Part shown: piece after piece, positions 27,724 through 36,130 of the stretch | Numbering within the stretch: position 1 is the first letter of the stretch | Layout: every line of letters starts with the position of its first letter | From: Shewanella salipaludis | GTDB lineage: Bacteria > Pseudomonadota > Gammaproteobacteria > Enterobacterales > Shewanellaceae | Length of the DNA: 64,000 nt | NCBI RefSeq assembly: GCF_012911865.1 | Contig: NZ_JAAXYH010000009.1 | Coordinates: forward strand, 104,272-168,271 | Direction of reading: 5' to 3' | The notes under the pieces: generated by a model | Database searches by the model: none | What the model saw: only the letters and a program-made list of their open reading frames with translations | What the model was told of the DNA's origin: nothing | Translations under genes and position numbers: made by a program

Positions 27724-30621
27724 TTAGAATTTGAAACTAACCGTTGTGTGGAAGAAACGGCCTATGTTGTCATATCCGGCAGACTCGACATTTGTGCCCT
27801 TGGCGCCATAGGGTAAGTCACGATCGAATAGGTTATCGATACCAAATTTCAGACTGATACCCGAATCGAAGTCATATGCGACAGCAATATCGCTGATGAA
27901 ATAATCACCGTAGGCGAGATTGCTGCTTGGGTTTGCATTGCGCTCCAACTCCCTGCTGGTGTAGAGGTTAACACCTTCTATGAAGCGAGTACGCCAATTT
28001 GCACTCCAATTGTCGATTGAATAATTCAGTGTCCAATTGGCTTGCCATTTGGCATATCCAGCGGTGCCTGCGTTCTCTTCGAAGGTATCCGGCTCATCCT
28101 GGAATGAGAAGTCCTTGCGTTTTAACAGACGGGTGGCGATCAGGTTCGTTTTGAAGTCGCCGCCAAAGCCTTCAAAGTTATACCCTATATCGAAATCTAT
28201 ACCTGCGGCTTCGAGTGCAGCAATGTTAAGTGAGAACTGCTTGATTGACGTAATCTCATGGCTCGCAGGGTCACGGGTGATCAGACGGCAATACTCATTG
28301 TCGATACCTGTAGGTGAATCTACACAACGATCGATGATGTCTTGAGCATCCACCGAACTGATTGAATCCTCGATGGTGATATTCCAGTAGTCGGTCGATA
28401 TAGACAGGCCTTCAATGAAGCTTGGCTGATAAACGATACCTACTGTGTAGCTTGTCGATTCTTCGGCCTTAAGATCTCTGTTGCCGCCGCTCACGCCTTC
28501 AAGGGTCTTGGAATCGTAATCTGAGTTGAAATCAGCTGGGATACCTAAACTGGCACAATTGGCCTTACGTACTTCAGGGTGCTCTAACTCATCCAAATAT
28601 TTTGTACGGCAAGAGTCATCGACATTGAAGAAGTCTTGACTCTCGGCACCGTACAATTCGCTGATATTAGGCGCTCGAATGGCTTCAGCATAGGTCGAGC
28701 GAACGCGCAGTTCATCATTGACTTCCCAGCTTAAACCCGCTTTCCAGGTAGTGGCATTGCCTATTGTGCTGTAGTCGGCGAAACGAACGGCTAAATCCAA
28801 GTCGAGCTGGCGGATCATTGGCAGATCGGCCAACAAAGGTAAATTTATTTCGGCAAAGACTTCTTTAACATCGAAATCACCCTTGTCTTCTCCCAGAACA
28901 TTGAAAAATGTGCCTTCTGCGTTATCTGGTTCGAAGACTTCACTTTGTTCTTTGCGATATTCCAGACCGGCGGAGAAGCCCACAATACCAGCCGGCAGTT
29001 CAAACAATGCCGAATTTGTCAGTGAACCACCGAGAACTGTCTGCTTGATGACAGAAGTGCCTGTTGAGACTGTGTTAATGTAGTCAATGGCTTCCTGGCT
29101 CGGGCGACCGAATCCAAAAATATCAACAGGTACACAGCCCGCTTTTCTCGCTTCTTCGTCTCGACACACGGCCACGCCATCGACTCGTACTGAATCCAGA
29201 GCATGTCTATAATTAGCTTTCACTAAGTTATTTTTGTTGACCCTTTCTAAATCAGTTTGGCCATACACTGCATATACATCGTAATTCCAATCTTCACCCA
29301 TTAAGCCTTCAAGACCCAACACATAGCGTTGGGTTTCACGGGTATCGTCTTCAATTCGAACACCCAAATCTGTCATGAAGCGACGAATGTTGATCGAGTC
29401 CAATGGCGCCGGATTGCCATCCTTATCTTTGTGAGCTTGCATCAAGGCGACCAGCTCTGGATTGATGAAAGCATTGTCAATCTTGACTGTGTTGTCTGGA
29501 CTTCCAAAGAAGAAGGCTGGCTGCCCCTCATCAGTCGATTGACTGTTCACATACTTAGCTTCAAAGTATGCATTCATATTATCGTTGAATTGATAGTTGG
29601 TCTTTAAATTGAAGTTGTAACGCTTGAATTCAGGTTGAAGCTCAACAAATTGATTGAGGTTAGTGAAGTCACAATCGCTACAATAGATACCATCAATATT
29701 GGTGCCACGATAGACGTCCCGTAGCGAGCCATCGGGATTAAATGTCTTCCAGCCATCTAAGTTGAATGTACCTGCATTGCTAATGCTGTAATGACCTGCA
29801 TTGGCAGTATATATTTTGTCCGGGTCATTGGGATCATTTGAATCGATATAATTTCCGTCGGCATCTTTGGGACGGTTGGTGTTTTTCAAACTGCTGAAAG
29901 AGGTGGATGTCTGATCACGATCAAATGCTTTTAACTGATCTTGGGCGCTGTACTCGACAGCCAAGGCTATATTGCCTTTACCCTCATTGAAATCAGTGCC
30001 GTATGACAGAGAGAAACGGTCTTTACTATGAGGGCTGTCTCCGGCCCATCCTTTAGTTGCCGAGACCTCCAGACCATTGATATCTTTTTTTAGGATGAAG
30101 TTTACTACCCCGGTAACGGCATCTGCACCGTATATTGCAGAGGCACCACCGGTTATCACTTCTACCTTGTCAATCCAGACACTTGGTATAGTGTTTACAT
30201 CGACTGATGAAGTACCGGCTGAGCTAGAAACATGGCGTTTCCCATTGACCAGAACCAGTGTCCTGGCTGTGCCCATATTCCTCAAATCCAACAGGTTCAA
30301 ACCTGAAGTGCCTATGAAACGTCCGGAGTTTGCCAATGAGTAGGTGCTACCCAATGCAGGTAATTGGTTTAAGGCTTCACCTATATTTGTTACACCCGTT
30401 GACAGAAGTTCTTCACCACTGATAACAGTTACCGGTGTTGGTGCTATTGCACCTTCACGAATGATACGCGAACCTGTGACAGATATTCTTTCTACTTCCT
30501 GTTTCTCTAAGGCATCGCCTTGCTCTGCTGCGTATACGGCGGATATGCCCATTGCAGCTGTTGCTGCGCTGCCTACCAACGCAAAGCGGATAGCCTTGGT
30601 TAATATCGAGTTTACTTGCAT
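27724..30621 (-). CDS. TonB-dependent outer-membrane receptor
   Basis: This 965-residue protein has a signal peptide (cleaved near VYAAE, residue 32), a TonB-box-like stretch QEVERISVTGSRI, and a plug domain with the usual NIGEALNQLPA, LNLLDLRNMGTARTLVLVNGKR and EVITGGASAIYGADAVTGVVNFILKK. A 22-strand barrel follows, ending ...GRFFHTTVSFKF with the C-terminal Phe of outer-membrane proteins. Long loops contain paired cysteines (CSDCDF, CRDEEARKAGC). The group resembles the large receptors that Shewanella and Alteromonadales use for oligosaccharides, peptides or siderophores; the substrate cannot be assigned. The gene is AT-richer than its neighbours. Confidence 0.93.
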   Translation of the reverse strand: MQVNSILTKAIRFALVGSAATAAMGISAVYAAEQGDALEKQEVERISVTGSRIIREGAIAPTPVTVISGEELLSTGVTNIGEALNQLPALGSTYSLANSGRFIGTSGLNLLDLRNMGTARTLVLVNGKRHVSSSAGTSSVDVNTIPSVWIDKVEVITGGASAIYGADAVTGVVNFILKKDINGLEVSATKGWAGDSPHSKDRFSLSYGTDFNEGKGNIALAVEYSAQDQLKAFDRDQTSTSFSSLKNTNRPKDADGNYIDSNDPNDPDKIYTANAGHYSISNAGTFNLDGWKTFNPDGSLRDVYRGTNIDGIYCSDCDFTNLNQFVELQPEFKRYNFNLKTNYQFNDNMNAYFEAKYVNSQSTDEGQPAFFFGSPDNTVKIDNAFINPELVALMQAHKDKDGNPAPLDSINIRRFMTDLGVRIEDDTRETQRYVLGLEGLMGEDWNYDVYAVYGQTDLERVNKNNLVKANYRHALDSVRVDGVAVCRDEEARKAGCVPVDIFGFGRPSQEAIDYINTVSTGTSVIKQTVLGGSLTNSALFELPAGIVGFSAGLEYRKEQSEVFEPDNAEGTFFNVLGEDKGDFDVKEVFAEINLPLLADLPMIRQLDLDLAVRFADYSTIGNATTWKAGLSWEVNDELRVRSTYAEAIRAPNISELYGAESQDFFNVDDSCRTKYLDELEHPEVRKANCASLGIPADFNSDYDSKTLEGVSGGNRDLKAEESTSYTVGIVYQPSFIEGLSISTDYWNITIEDSISSVDAQDIIDRCVDSPTGIDNEYCRLITRDPASHEITSIKQFSLNIAALEAAGIDFDIGYNFEGFGGDFKTNLIATRLLKRKDFSFQDEPDTFEENAGTAGYAKWQANWTLNYSIDNWSANWRTRFIEGVNLYTSRELERNANPSSNLAYGDYFISDIAVAYDFDSGISLKFGIDNLFDRDLPYGAKGTNVESAGYDNIGRFFHTTVSFKF

Positions 30622-31083
30622 GATATGCTCCCTGGAATATAGTATTTTTTTTGTGCAGTTAATTATGTGAAAAATTGTAACGCAATTATAATTAAAACTG
30701 CGACGCAGATATAAGCATGCGGAAATAGTCTTTGCAATAGTTCTGTCATGAACACTTTTATGCTTTTCATGCCCGTCTGTAGATTGGGCTTAAATTATTT
30801 AGCAACATATTTGAAACATTTTAACTGTTTATCTCTGTTGGATGGCAGTATGCATGTTGCATTTATGTGTCATTTGTTGCTGGATTCATTTTTTTGGTGT
30901 CTATCTGGGAGAATTAATATTTACAATTTGTATTGGTTAGCATTGAAAATCTCGCGGAGATTACCGTCACTCGTGCTATTTATTCATTAAAGGTTTTTAC
31001 GGTTCGGCATTCTATTTATTTTTCGCTTTGCGTTAACTGCCGTTAAATTTAGGCTCATGTAACAATAGCATTCACCCAGGATA
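30622..31083. other. AT-rich spacer upstream of the TonB receptor gene
   Basis: This 460-base stretch is strongly AT-rich. It must hold the receptor promoter, reading leftwards, and possibly that of the broken gene at 31084. Open frames here have no ribosome-binding sites. No Fur-box-like inverted repeat was recognised. Confidence 0.4.
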
Positions 31084-31384
31084 ATGAATGAGCCCACTAA
31101 ACCGGAATTCGGCCGATACTCAGATCGTGAAGTACCGAAAAAAGTGAAAGCTATCCTTGAACTCATGGCAGCCCCATCAACAGCTGGCCGCCTTTGTCGT
31201 TCAACCGCTAGCGCTGCGCTTACTATCTGAGTTCGAGGGCTATGAGCTGTTAAAAAGAATGAATAAGGTAAGAAGCATTGTTGATGTTTGCCCAACCTGT
31301 ATAACTATGAAGGGCTGCGTAGCTTGCTTGATGAGCAGGGCGCATGGAATATTTGTTAACTCAATAACTCAGGAGAATGCCTGA
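31084..31384 (+). pseudogene. Possible frameshifted small gene
   Basis: ATG 31084 with an AGG ribosome-binding site four bases upstream opens MNEPTKPEFGRYSDREVPKKVKAILEL, which then runs into unlikely sequence and a stop near 31230. From about 31157 the next frame reads NSWQPHQQLAAFVVQPLALRLLSEFEGYELLKRMNK and stays open to 31384, looking more like natural protein. A single-base change between about 31150 and 31190 would join them into a protein of about 95 residues with a Cys-rich end (CPTC, CVAC). I do not recognise the family; coincidence is possible. Confidence 0.35.
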
Positions 31385-31481
31385 CGGAGGGGGGACTGAA
31401 GCTGGGCAATTGACAAATCATTGAATGAGGCAGCAAGGTCATGCTCAGAGTGGCCGAAAAGGCTGTAACCGAGCCGTTGCA

Positions 31482-31505
31482 ATCACCCTGCCGCAGCAGG
31501 GTGAT
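31482..31505. other. Perfect hairpin downstream of cysK
   Basis: ATCACCCTGC and its exact complement pair across a CGCA loop. It lies about 30 bases past the cysK stop but has no T-run on the minus strand, so it could be an mRNA-end structure or a weak terminator. Confidence 0.5.
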
Positions 31506-31533
31506 ATTATCCAAGTGGGTCGATGCAAGCGGG

Positions 31534-32502
31534 TTATTGCACGTTTTCCTGCTCACCGAACTCGCCTTGGAAGAGCGCGGAGGAGAGGTAACGTTCGGCC
31601 GCCGATGGCAAGACGACCACAATGGTCTTGTCGGCAAACTCGGGCAGGGCGGCGATGCGATTGGCGGCTACCACTGCGGCACCCGAAGAGATGCCGACCA
31701 GTATGCCTTCTTCTTTCATCAGGCGCAGCGACATCTCGATCGCTTCGTCGTTGGTGACGGCTTCGACTCTGTCGACCATTTCGAGATCCAGGTTACCCGG
31801 GATGAAGCCGGCACCTATCCCCTGGATCTTGTGGGGACCGGGTTGAATGGCTTGCCCCGCCAGGGTCTGGGCGATAACCGGGGAGTCGGCCGGCTCGACG
31901 GCGACCGAGGTAATGGCCTTGCCCTTGGTATTCTTGATGTAGCGGCTGACACCTGTGATGGTGCCGCCGGTGCCGACACCGGCGACAAACACATCGACTT
32001 CACCGTCCGTGTCGTTCCAGATCTCTGGCCCCGTGGTCTTCTCGTGAATTTCCGGATTCGCCGGGTTGTTGAATTGCTGCAGCAGGACGTATTTTTCCGG
32101 TGCCGACTGGCGAATTTCTTCGGCCTTGTCTATGGCACCTTTCATGCCCTTGGCGCCTTCGGTCAACACCAGGTTGGCGCCCAGTGCCTTGAGCAGCTTG
32201 CGGCGTTCCAGACTCATGGTATTGGGCATGGTGAGGGTTAACTTATAACCACGGGCGGCGGCGACGTAAGCCAAGGCTATGCCTGTGTTGCCTGACGTTG
32301 GCTCGATCAGCTCTTGCGCTTTAGTGAGTAAACCTTTTTTCTCAGCATCCCATATCATATTGGAGCCGATACGGCACTTGACGCTGAAACTGGGATTGCG
32401 GGCCTCGATCTTCGCCAGTACCTTGCCCTGGCTGACGCGATTGAGGCGTACCAGGGGGGTATTGCCAATAGTGTATGAATTATCTTCGAAAATTTTACTC
32501 AT
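31534..32502 (-). CDS. cysK: Cysteine synthase A (O-acetylserine sulfhydrylase)
   Basis: This 322-residue PLP enzyme condenses O-acetylserine with sulfide to give cysteine. The PLP lysine is K42 in [11 protein letters not shown], the substrate loop is [12 protein letters not shown] near 67-78, and the phosphate-binding loop is [15 protein letters not shown] near 175. The C terminus ends ...GEQENVQ rather than in Ile; in CysE-CysK complexes it is the CysE tail that matters. The length matches E. coli CysK. A 250-base upstream spacer contains a possible CysB site. cysZ, another sulfur-assimilation gene, is 3 kb away. Confidence 0.96.
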   Translation of the reverse strand: MSKIFEDNSYTIGNTPLVRLNRVSQGKVLAKIEARNPSFSVKCRIGSNMIWDAEKKGLLTKAQELIEPTSGNTGIALAYVAAARGYKLTLTMPNTMSLERRKLLKALGANLVLTEGAKGMKGAIDKAEEIRQSAPEKYVLLQQFNNPANPEIHEKTTGPEIWNDTDGEVDVFVAGVGTGGTITGVSRYIKNTKGKAITSVAVEPADSPVIAQTLAGQAIQPGPHKIQGIGAGFIPGNLDLEMVDRVEAVTNDEAIEMSLRLMKEEGILVGISSGAAVVAANRIAALPEFADKTIVVVLPSAAERYLSSALFQGEFGEQENVQ

Positions 32503-32576
32503 GGATTACGTGCTCCTATGGTTTCTCAGTTAAATCATAATCTGCATTGCGGCTTTTAGAAGTGATTGTTTGTTCT

Positions 32577-32598
32577 TCATTATTCCATTTTGTTATTA
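32577..32598. promoter_or_regulatory. Candidate CysB-type site upstream of cysK
   Basis: TCATTATTCCATTTTGTTATTA about 75 bases upstream of cysK contains TTATTCC- and TTATTA-like half-sites similar in flavour to known CysB targets. The CysB consensus is loose, so this is only suggestive. Confidence 0.22.
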
Positions 32599-32766
32599 AA
32601 AGTGCCGTTATTATTCGTAACTCCCGTGACGCTACCCCCCCAGACGGCTTAACGCTTGCATTAATCACTGAAGTTAGGCGTAATTGAGCTAACCGTTGAC
32701 GGGAAAATTCCGGTTTTTTCCTGTTAGCAACATAGCCCAATGATTCGTAATGGACAACTTATCAAG

Positions 32767-33834
32767 ATGAAGAAGCTGGCACCCGATATAGCGACAGATC
32801 CCAAGACCCTGGTAACGCCCTATGCCTTTAAGATTGCAGACAATATTCTCTATACCCCGTTAGCGACCCCCTTGAAACGTGCTCTGGCGATGACCATAGA
32901 CGGTTTCTTGATTGCCGTCATGGCCGATGAGGCGGGGTGGATGTTCATCCTGCTGGTGGCCTTGACGCTGTTGATCCAGCGCCGTAACCACCAATGGGGC
33001 AAGATTTTCAAGTGGGGCATGTACGTCGTCATGTTGCTGGGGCTGCTCTGGGTCCTCACCACCGCCGTGTTCGAAAAAGATGCCCCACCGGCTAAGCATG
33101 AGCCCAAGGCTTCGGCGCTGACGGGAGTGGCCAACCTGAAACTCCTTCCCCAGATAGTGGCGTTGGCCGGCTGCGAGTCCGCCGAATGTGCCTCGGATAA
33201 GGTAAAATCATTGGATAGCCAACTCAAGGCATCGGGCCTGTCGTCCAGGGAGCAGAAACAGATACTGCGCGATGTGATTGCAGATCTGGCATTGCCAAAG
33301 GGGGAATTGACGTCATTGGCCAAGAGCGTGGGGCTGGAACTCGATGCCAGGAAGGGGACCCCGGCAGATGCAGTGCAAGAGGCGGCGGCCGAAACCGACA
33401 GCGACCTTGGGGATAGTGTGCCTAACCCGGCCGCGGCAAAAAGCCCCGTACGGGATAAGGAGGCCAAGCCGAAATACAGCTTGCTCGAATGGGCCAAGGG
33501 CGTACTGAACGATCTGGGATTGGGCTTCGGTTGGTCGGCCTTCTATTTTACCGTGTTTACCGCCTGGTTCGACGGTCAGACTCTGGGCAAGAAGCTATTG
33601 CGTATCAGGGTCATTCAACTCGATGGCAGCAAGATCAGCCTCTGGGCCGCCTTCGGCCGTTATGGTGGTTATGGTGCCGGTTTCGCCACAGGTCTGCTGG
33701 GGTTCCTGCAGATATACTGGGACGCTAACCGCCAGGCGATCCAGGACAAGATTTCCGCTACCGTGGTGATCGACCTGACCAAACCCAAGAAGATCCCCGC
33801 GGCGATAACGGCCGATGCGATGGACCCTGTGTGA
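32767..33834 (+). CDS. RDD family membrane protein
   Basis: This 355-residue protein (from ATG 32767, MKKLAPDIAT; ATG 32740 is an in-frame alternative, and neither has a good ribosome-binding site) has the RDD-domain pattern: LATPLKRALAMTIDGFLIAVM with the Arg and Asp pair, a second segment (~85-105), and a final part FTAWFDGQTLGKKLLRIRVIQLDG with DKISATVVID. About 150 residues of Lys/Ala/Glu-rich, probably cytoplasmic or periplasmic sequence split the usual TM2 and TM3. RDD proteins are uncharacterised, although some act as Na+/H+ antiporters. Short tandem duplications follow its stop. Confidence 0.83.
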   Translation: MKKLAPDIATDPKTLVTPYAFKIADNILYTPLATPLKRALAMTIDGFLIAVMADEAGWMFILLVALTLLIQRRNHQWGKIFKWGMYVVMLLGLLWVLTTAVFEKDAPPAKHEPKASALTGVANLKLLPQIVALAGCESAECASDKVKSLDSQLKASGLSSREQKQILRDVIADLALPKGELTSLAKSVGLELDARKGTPADAVQEAAAETDSDLGDSVPNPAAAKSPVRDKEAKPKYSLLEWAKGVLNDLGLGFGWSAFYFTVFTAWFDGQTLGKKLLRIRVIQLDGSKISLWAAFGRYGGYGAGFATGLLGFLQIYWDANRQAIQDKISATVVIDLTKPKKIPAAITADAMDPV

Positions 33835-33939
33835 AGCACATCTAGTGAAGCGCATCTAGGAAAGTGCATCGAGTGATGGGCAGAGAGTCGCGGCGACAAT
33901 GTAACAAACGATAATGTAACAAACGACAATGTGACAAAC
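33831..33939 (+). repeat. Two consecutive sets of short tandem repeats
   Basis: Three 14-base copies of GTGAAGCRCATCTA-like sequence (33831-33872) begin on the final codon and stop of the RDD gene. Three 15-base copies of GACAATGTAACAAAC-like sequence follow (33895-33939). Copies differ at one to four positions. They occupy most of the spacer before the FabH-like gene. Confidence 0.85.
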
Positions 33940-33962
33940 AGCGTATGGATTTTGGAGCGAGT

Positions 33963-35084
33963 ATGAATAAGGTGGTCATCTCAGGCAGTGGGTTGTTTAC
34001 CCCGCCCCATGGCATTGCCAATGCGGAGCTGGTCGACAGTTACAATGCGTATGTCGATATCTTCAACAGTGAAAATGCCGGCCTGATAGCCCAGGGGCAC
34101 CTGGCACCCCTGAGCTACAGTTCCAGTGAGTTTATCGAGAAGGCCTCGGGGATCAAACACAGGTATGTGATGGTCAAGGAGGGCATACTGGATCCCGAAG
34201 TCATGATGCCGCTGATCCCCGAGCGCAGCGCCGATAGCCTGTCGATGCAGGCCGAGATGGGTGTGGCGGCGGCGCGTATGGCATTGGATGAAGCCAAGCT
34301 CGAGGCCGGGCAGATAGATCTTGTCATCGTCGCCTGTGCCTATACCCAGAGGGCCTATCCTGCGGTGGCGATAGAAATTCAACAGGCGCTCGGCACCCGG
34401 GGTTTCGCCTACGACATGCTGGTGGCCTGTTCCTCGGCGACCTTCGCCATGGTATCGGCGATGAACGCCATCGAGAGCGGCACTGCGGCGCGGGTGTTGG
34501 TGATAAACCCGGAGATCTGCTCCGCCCAGGTCAATTACCGCGACAGAGACAGCCACTTCATCTTCGGCGATGTGGCCACGGCTGTGGTGTTGGAGCAGGA
34601 AGCACTGACGCGCTCGCCCCAGGCGTTCCGCATCCTCGGCAGCCGCTGTTTCACCGACTACTCGGGTAATATCCGCAGCAACTTCGGCTTCCTCAACCGC
34701 TGCGATCCCGCCAATGCCCATAACGGCGACAAGCTGTTCCATCAGCAGGGACGCAAGGTATTCAAGGAGCTGTTGCCGCTGATTTATCAGCATCTGGAAC
34801 GGCAACTGGGCGATGCCGGCCTGGAGCCTCAGGACTTCAAGCGGCTGTGGTTGCACCAGGCCAATATCAACATGAATCAGTTCGTGGTGAAGAAGTTGCT
34901 CGGCGATGCTTTGGCGCCGCTGCAGGCGCCGGTAGTGCTGGACGAGTATGCCAACACGGCTTCGGCCGGCTCAGTCATCGCCTTCCACAAGTATAAGCAT
35001 GGCTTCGTCGCCGGCGATCTCGGACTGCTATGCTCGTTCGGTGCCGGTTATTCCATCGGCAGCCTGATCTTGCAGAAGTGCTGA
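33963..35084 (+). CDS. FabH-like beta-ketoacyl-ACP synthase III
   Basis: This 373-residue thiolase-fold enzyme is longer than E. coli FabH (317). The catalytic triad is visible: C156 in VACSSATFAM, His in WLHQANINMNQF (~298) and Asn in YANTASAGS (~330). The start at 33963 has a GGAG ribosome-binding site; the ORF extends upstream to 33945. The opening SGSGLFTPPHGIANAELVDSYN and NPEICSAQVNYRDRDSHFIFGD recall Pseudomonas PA3286, which condenses octanoyl-CoA from beta-oxidation with malonyl-ACP. That comparison is from memory, so a fatty-acid shunt role is inference. A second KAS III is encoded at 54.6 kb. Confidence 0.87.
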   Translation: MNKVVISGSGLFTPPHGIANAELVDSYNAYVDIFNSENAGLIAQGHLAPLSYSSSEFIEKASGIKHRYVMVKEGILDPEVMMPLIPERSADSLSMQAEMGVAAARMALDEAKLEAGQIDLVIVACAYTQRAYPAVAIEIQQALGTRGFAYDMLVACSSATFAMVSAMNAIESGTAARVLVINPEICSAQVNYRDRDSHFIFGDVATAVVLEQEALTRSPQAFRILGSRCFTDYSGNIRSNFGFLNRCDPANAHNGDKLFHQQGRKVFKELLPLIYQHLERQLGDAGLEPQDFKRLWLHQANINMNQFVVKKLLGDALAPLQAPVVLDEYANTASAGSVIAFHKYKHGFVAGDLGLLCSFGAGYSIGSLILQKC

Positions 35085-35103
35085 GCCGATAGCTGGAGCC
35101 AAT

Positions 35104-35131
35104 AAAAACGCCTGCGACAGCAGGCGTTTTT
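35104..35131. terminator. Bidirectional rho-independent terminator
   Basis: A perfect 12-pair stem (AAAAACGCCTGC and its complement) with a GACA loop lies between the convergent FabH-like and cysZ genes. Confidence 0.9.
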
Positions 35132-35147
35132 ATGTCGGGTTAACAGA

Positions 35148-35933
35148 TTAATCCGGGGCTATCTCAGGGTGACGATACACCTCGCGATACTTGTCGACCC
35201 ACATGGCGGTGGCGCCGCAGATGGCGACCGGCATGACGATGAAATTGACTATGGGGATCATGGAAAACACAGTCACGGCGGCGCCGAAACTGAAGCTGGT
35301 GCCCCTGGTCTGGGCCAGGGCGAACTTCATGTCCTTGAAGGCCACCTTGTGGTTGTCGAAGGGGTAGTCACAGTATTGGATGGCCATCATCCAGGCGCTG
35401 AACAGGAACCAGAGCACGGGCGCCAGGGTCTGGCCGACCAGGGGGATCCAGAAGATCAACAGGAACAGCAACGCCCGTGGCAGGTAATACTTGAGCTTGA
35501 GCCATTCCCGCCCCAGGACCCTGGGTAAATCTTTGAGCAGATCCACAGTCGTGCCTGTGTTGAGAGGCTTGCCCGTGAGCAATTGCTCGACTTTTTCCGC
35601 CAGCAGGCCGTTGAAGGGCGCCGCCAGCCAGTTCATCACTGAGCTGAACACGAACGACAGCAACACCAGCATGGTGACCACGGCCAGGGGCCACAGCAGG
35701 AAGTTGAGCCAACTCAGGTAATCGGGTAATTGAGCGTTAACCCAGTCGAAAAAGACTTCCAACTGCCCGAGCACGGCATAGATGACGCCGGCGAATAGCA
35801 GCAGGTTAATCATCAGCGGAATGAAGACGAAGGTGCGCAACCCTGGGCGCTTGATCAGGTTAAAACCATAGAGAAAATAATTGACGCCGCTTTTCCTGGC
35901 GCTCGAGGCTGGGGACGATAAGGCGGAAGCCAT
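35148..35933 (-). CDS. cysZ: Sulfate transporter CysZ
   Basis: From ATG 35933, after a GAAGGA ribosome-binding site, the product is 261 residues with about four to six transmembrane segments. The EI24/CysZ family pattern is present: GVNYFLYGFNLIKRPGLRTFVFIPLMINL at the start, WLNFLLWPLAVVTMLVLLSFVFSSVMNWLAAPFNGLLAEKVE centrally, and YPFDNHKVAFKDMKFALAQTRGTSFSFGA further on. CysZ is an inner-membrane sulfate permease feeding cysteine synthesis. It diverges from smc. In E. coli cysZ is adjacent to cysK and zipA-ligA; here the same genes lie within 10 kb. Confidence 0.93.
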   Translation of the reverse strand: MASALSSPASSARKSGVNYFLYGFNLIKRPGLRTFVFIPLMINLLLFAGVIYAVLGQLEVFFDWVNAQLPDYLSWLNFLLWPLAVVTMLVLLSFVFSSVMNWLAAPFNGLLAEKVEQLLTGKPLNTGTTVDLLKDLPRVLGREWLKLKYYLPRALLFLLIFWIPLVGQTLAPVLWFLFSAWMMAIQYCDYPFDNHKVAFKDMKFALAQTRGTSFSFGAAVTVFSMIPIVNFIVMPVAICGATAMWVDKYREVYRHPEIAPD

Positions 35934-36130
35934 AAGCAAAAATCCTTCGGATAATCCATAACATGCCCCGATTGTGAGCAAGCCGGCTGCGAATGACAAG
36001 GGGAAAACCCGGCTAAACCAATAAAAAACGTTACAAAATGCGGCCCGCTTTGTTAAAGTTGCCACCCTAGCCGCACCGGCTCAATTCTGACATATCATGG
36101 CATGGACCATGAGGCGACCCGACTGGCACC

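Noticed and set aside
30748..30990. 80-codon frame in the AT-rich spacer upstream of the TonB receptor gene
   Set aside because: No ribosome-binding site, erratic composition, and AT-rich sequence gives such frames by chance.
31482..31505. Could the hairpin after cysK be a CRISPR-like or REP repeat
   Set aside because: Only one copy was seen in the window and no spacer periodicity exists.
33831..33939. Tandem repeats as a CRISPR array
   Set aside because: Units are adjacent with no unique spacers and are too short (14-15 bases).
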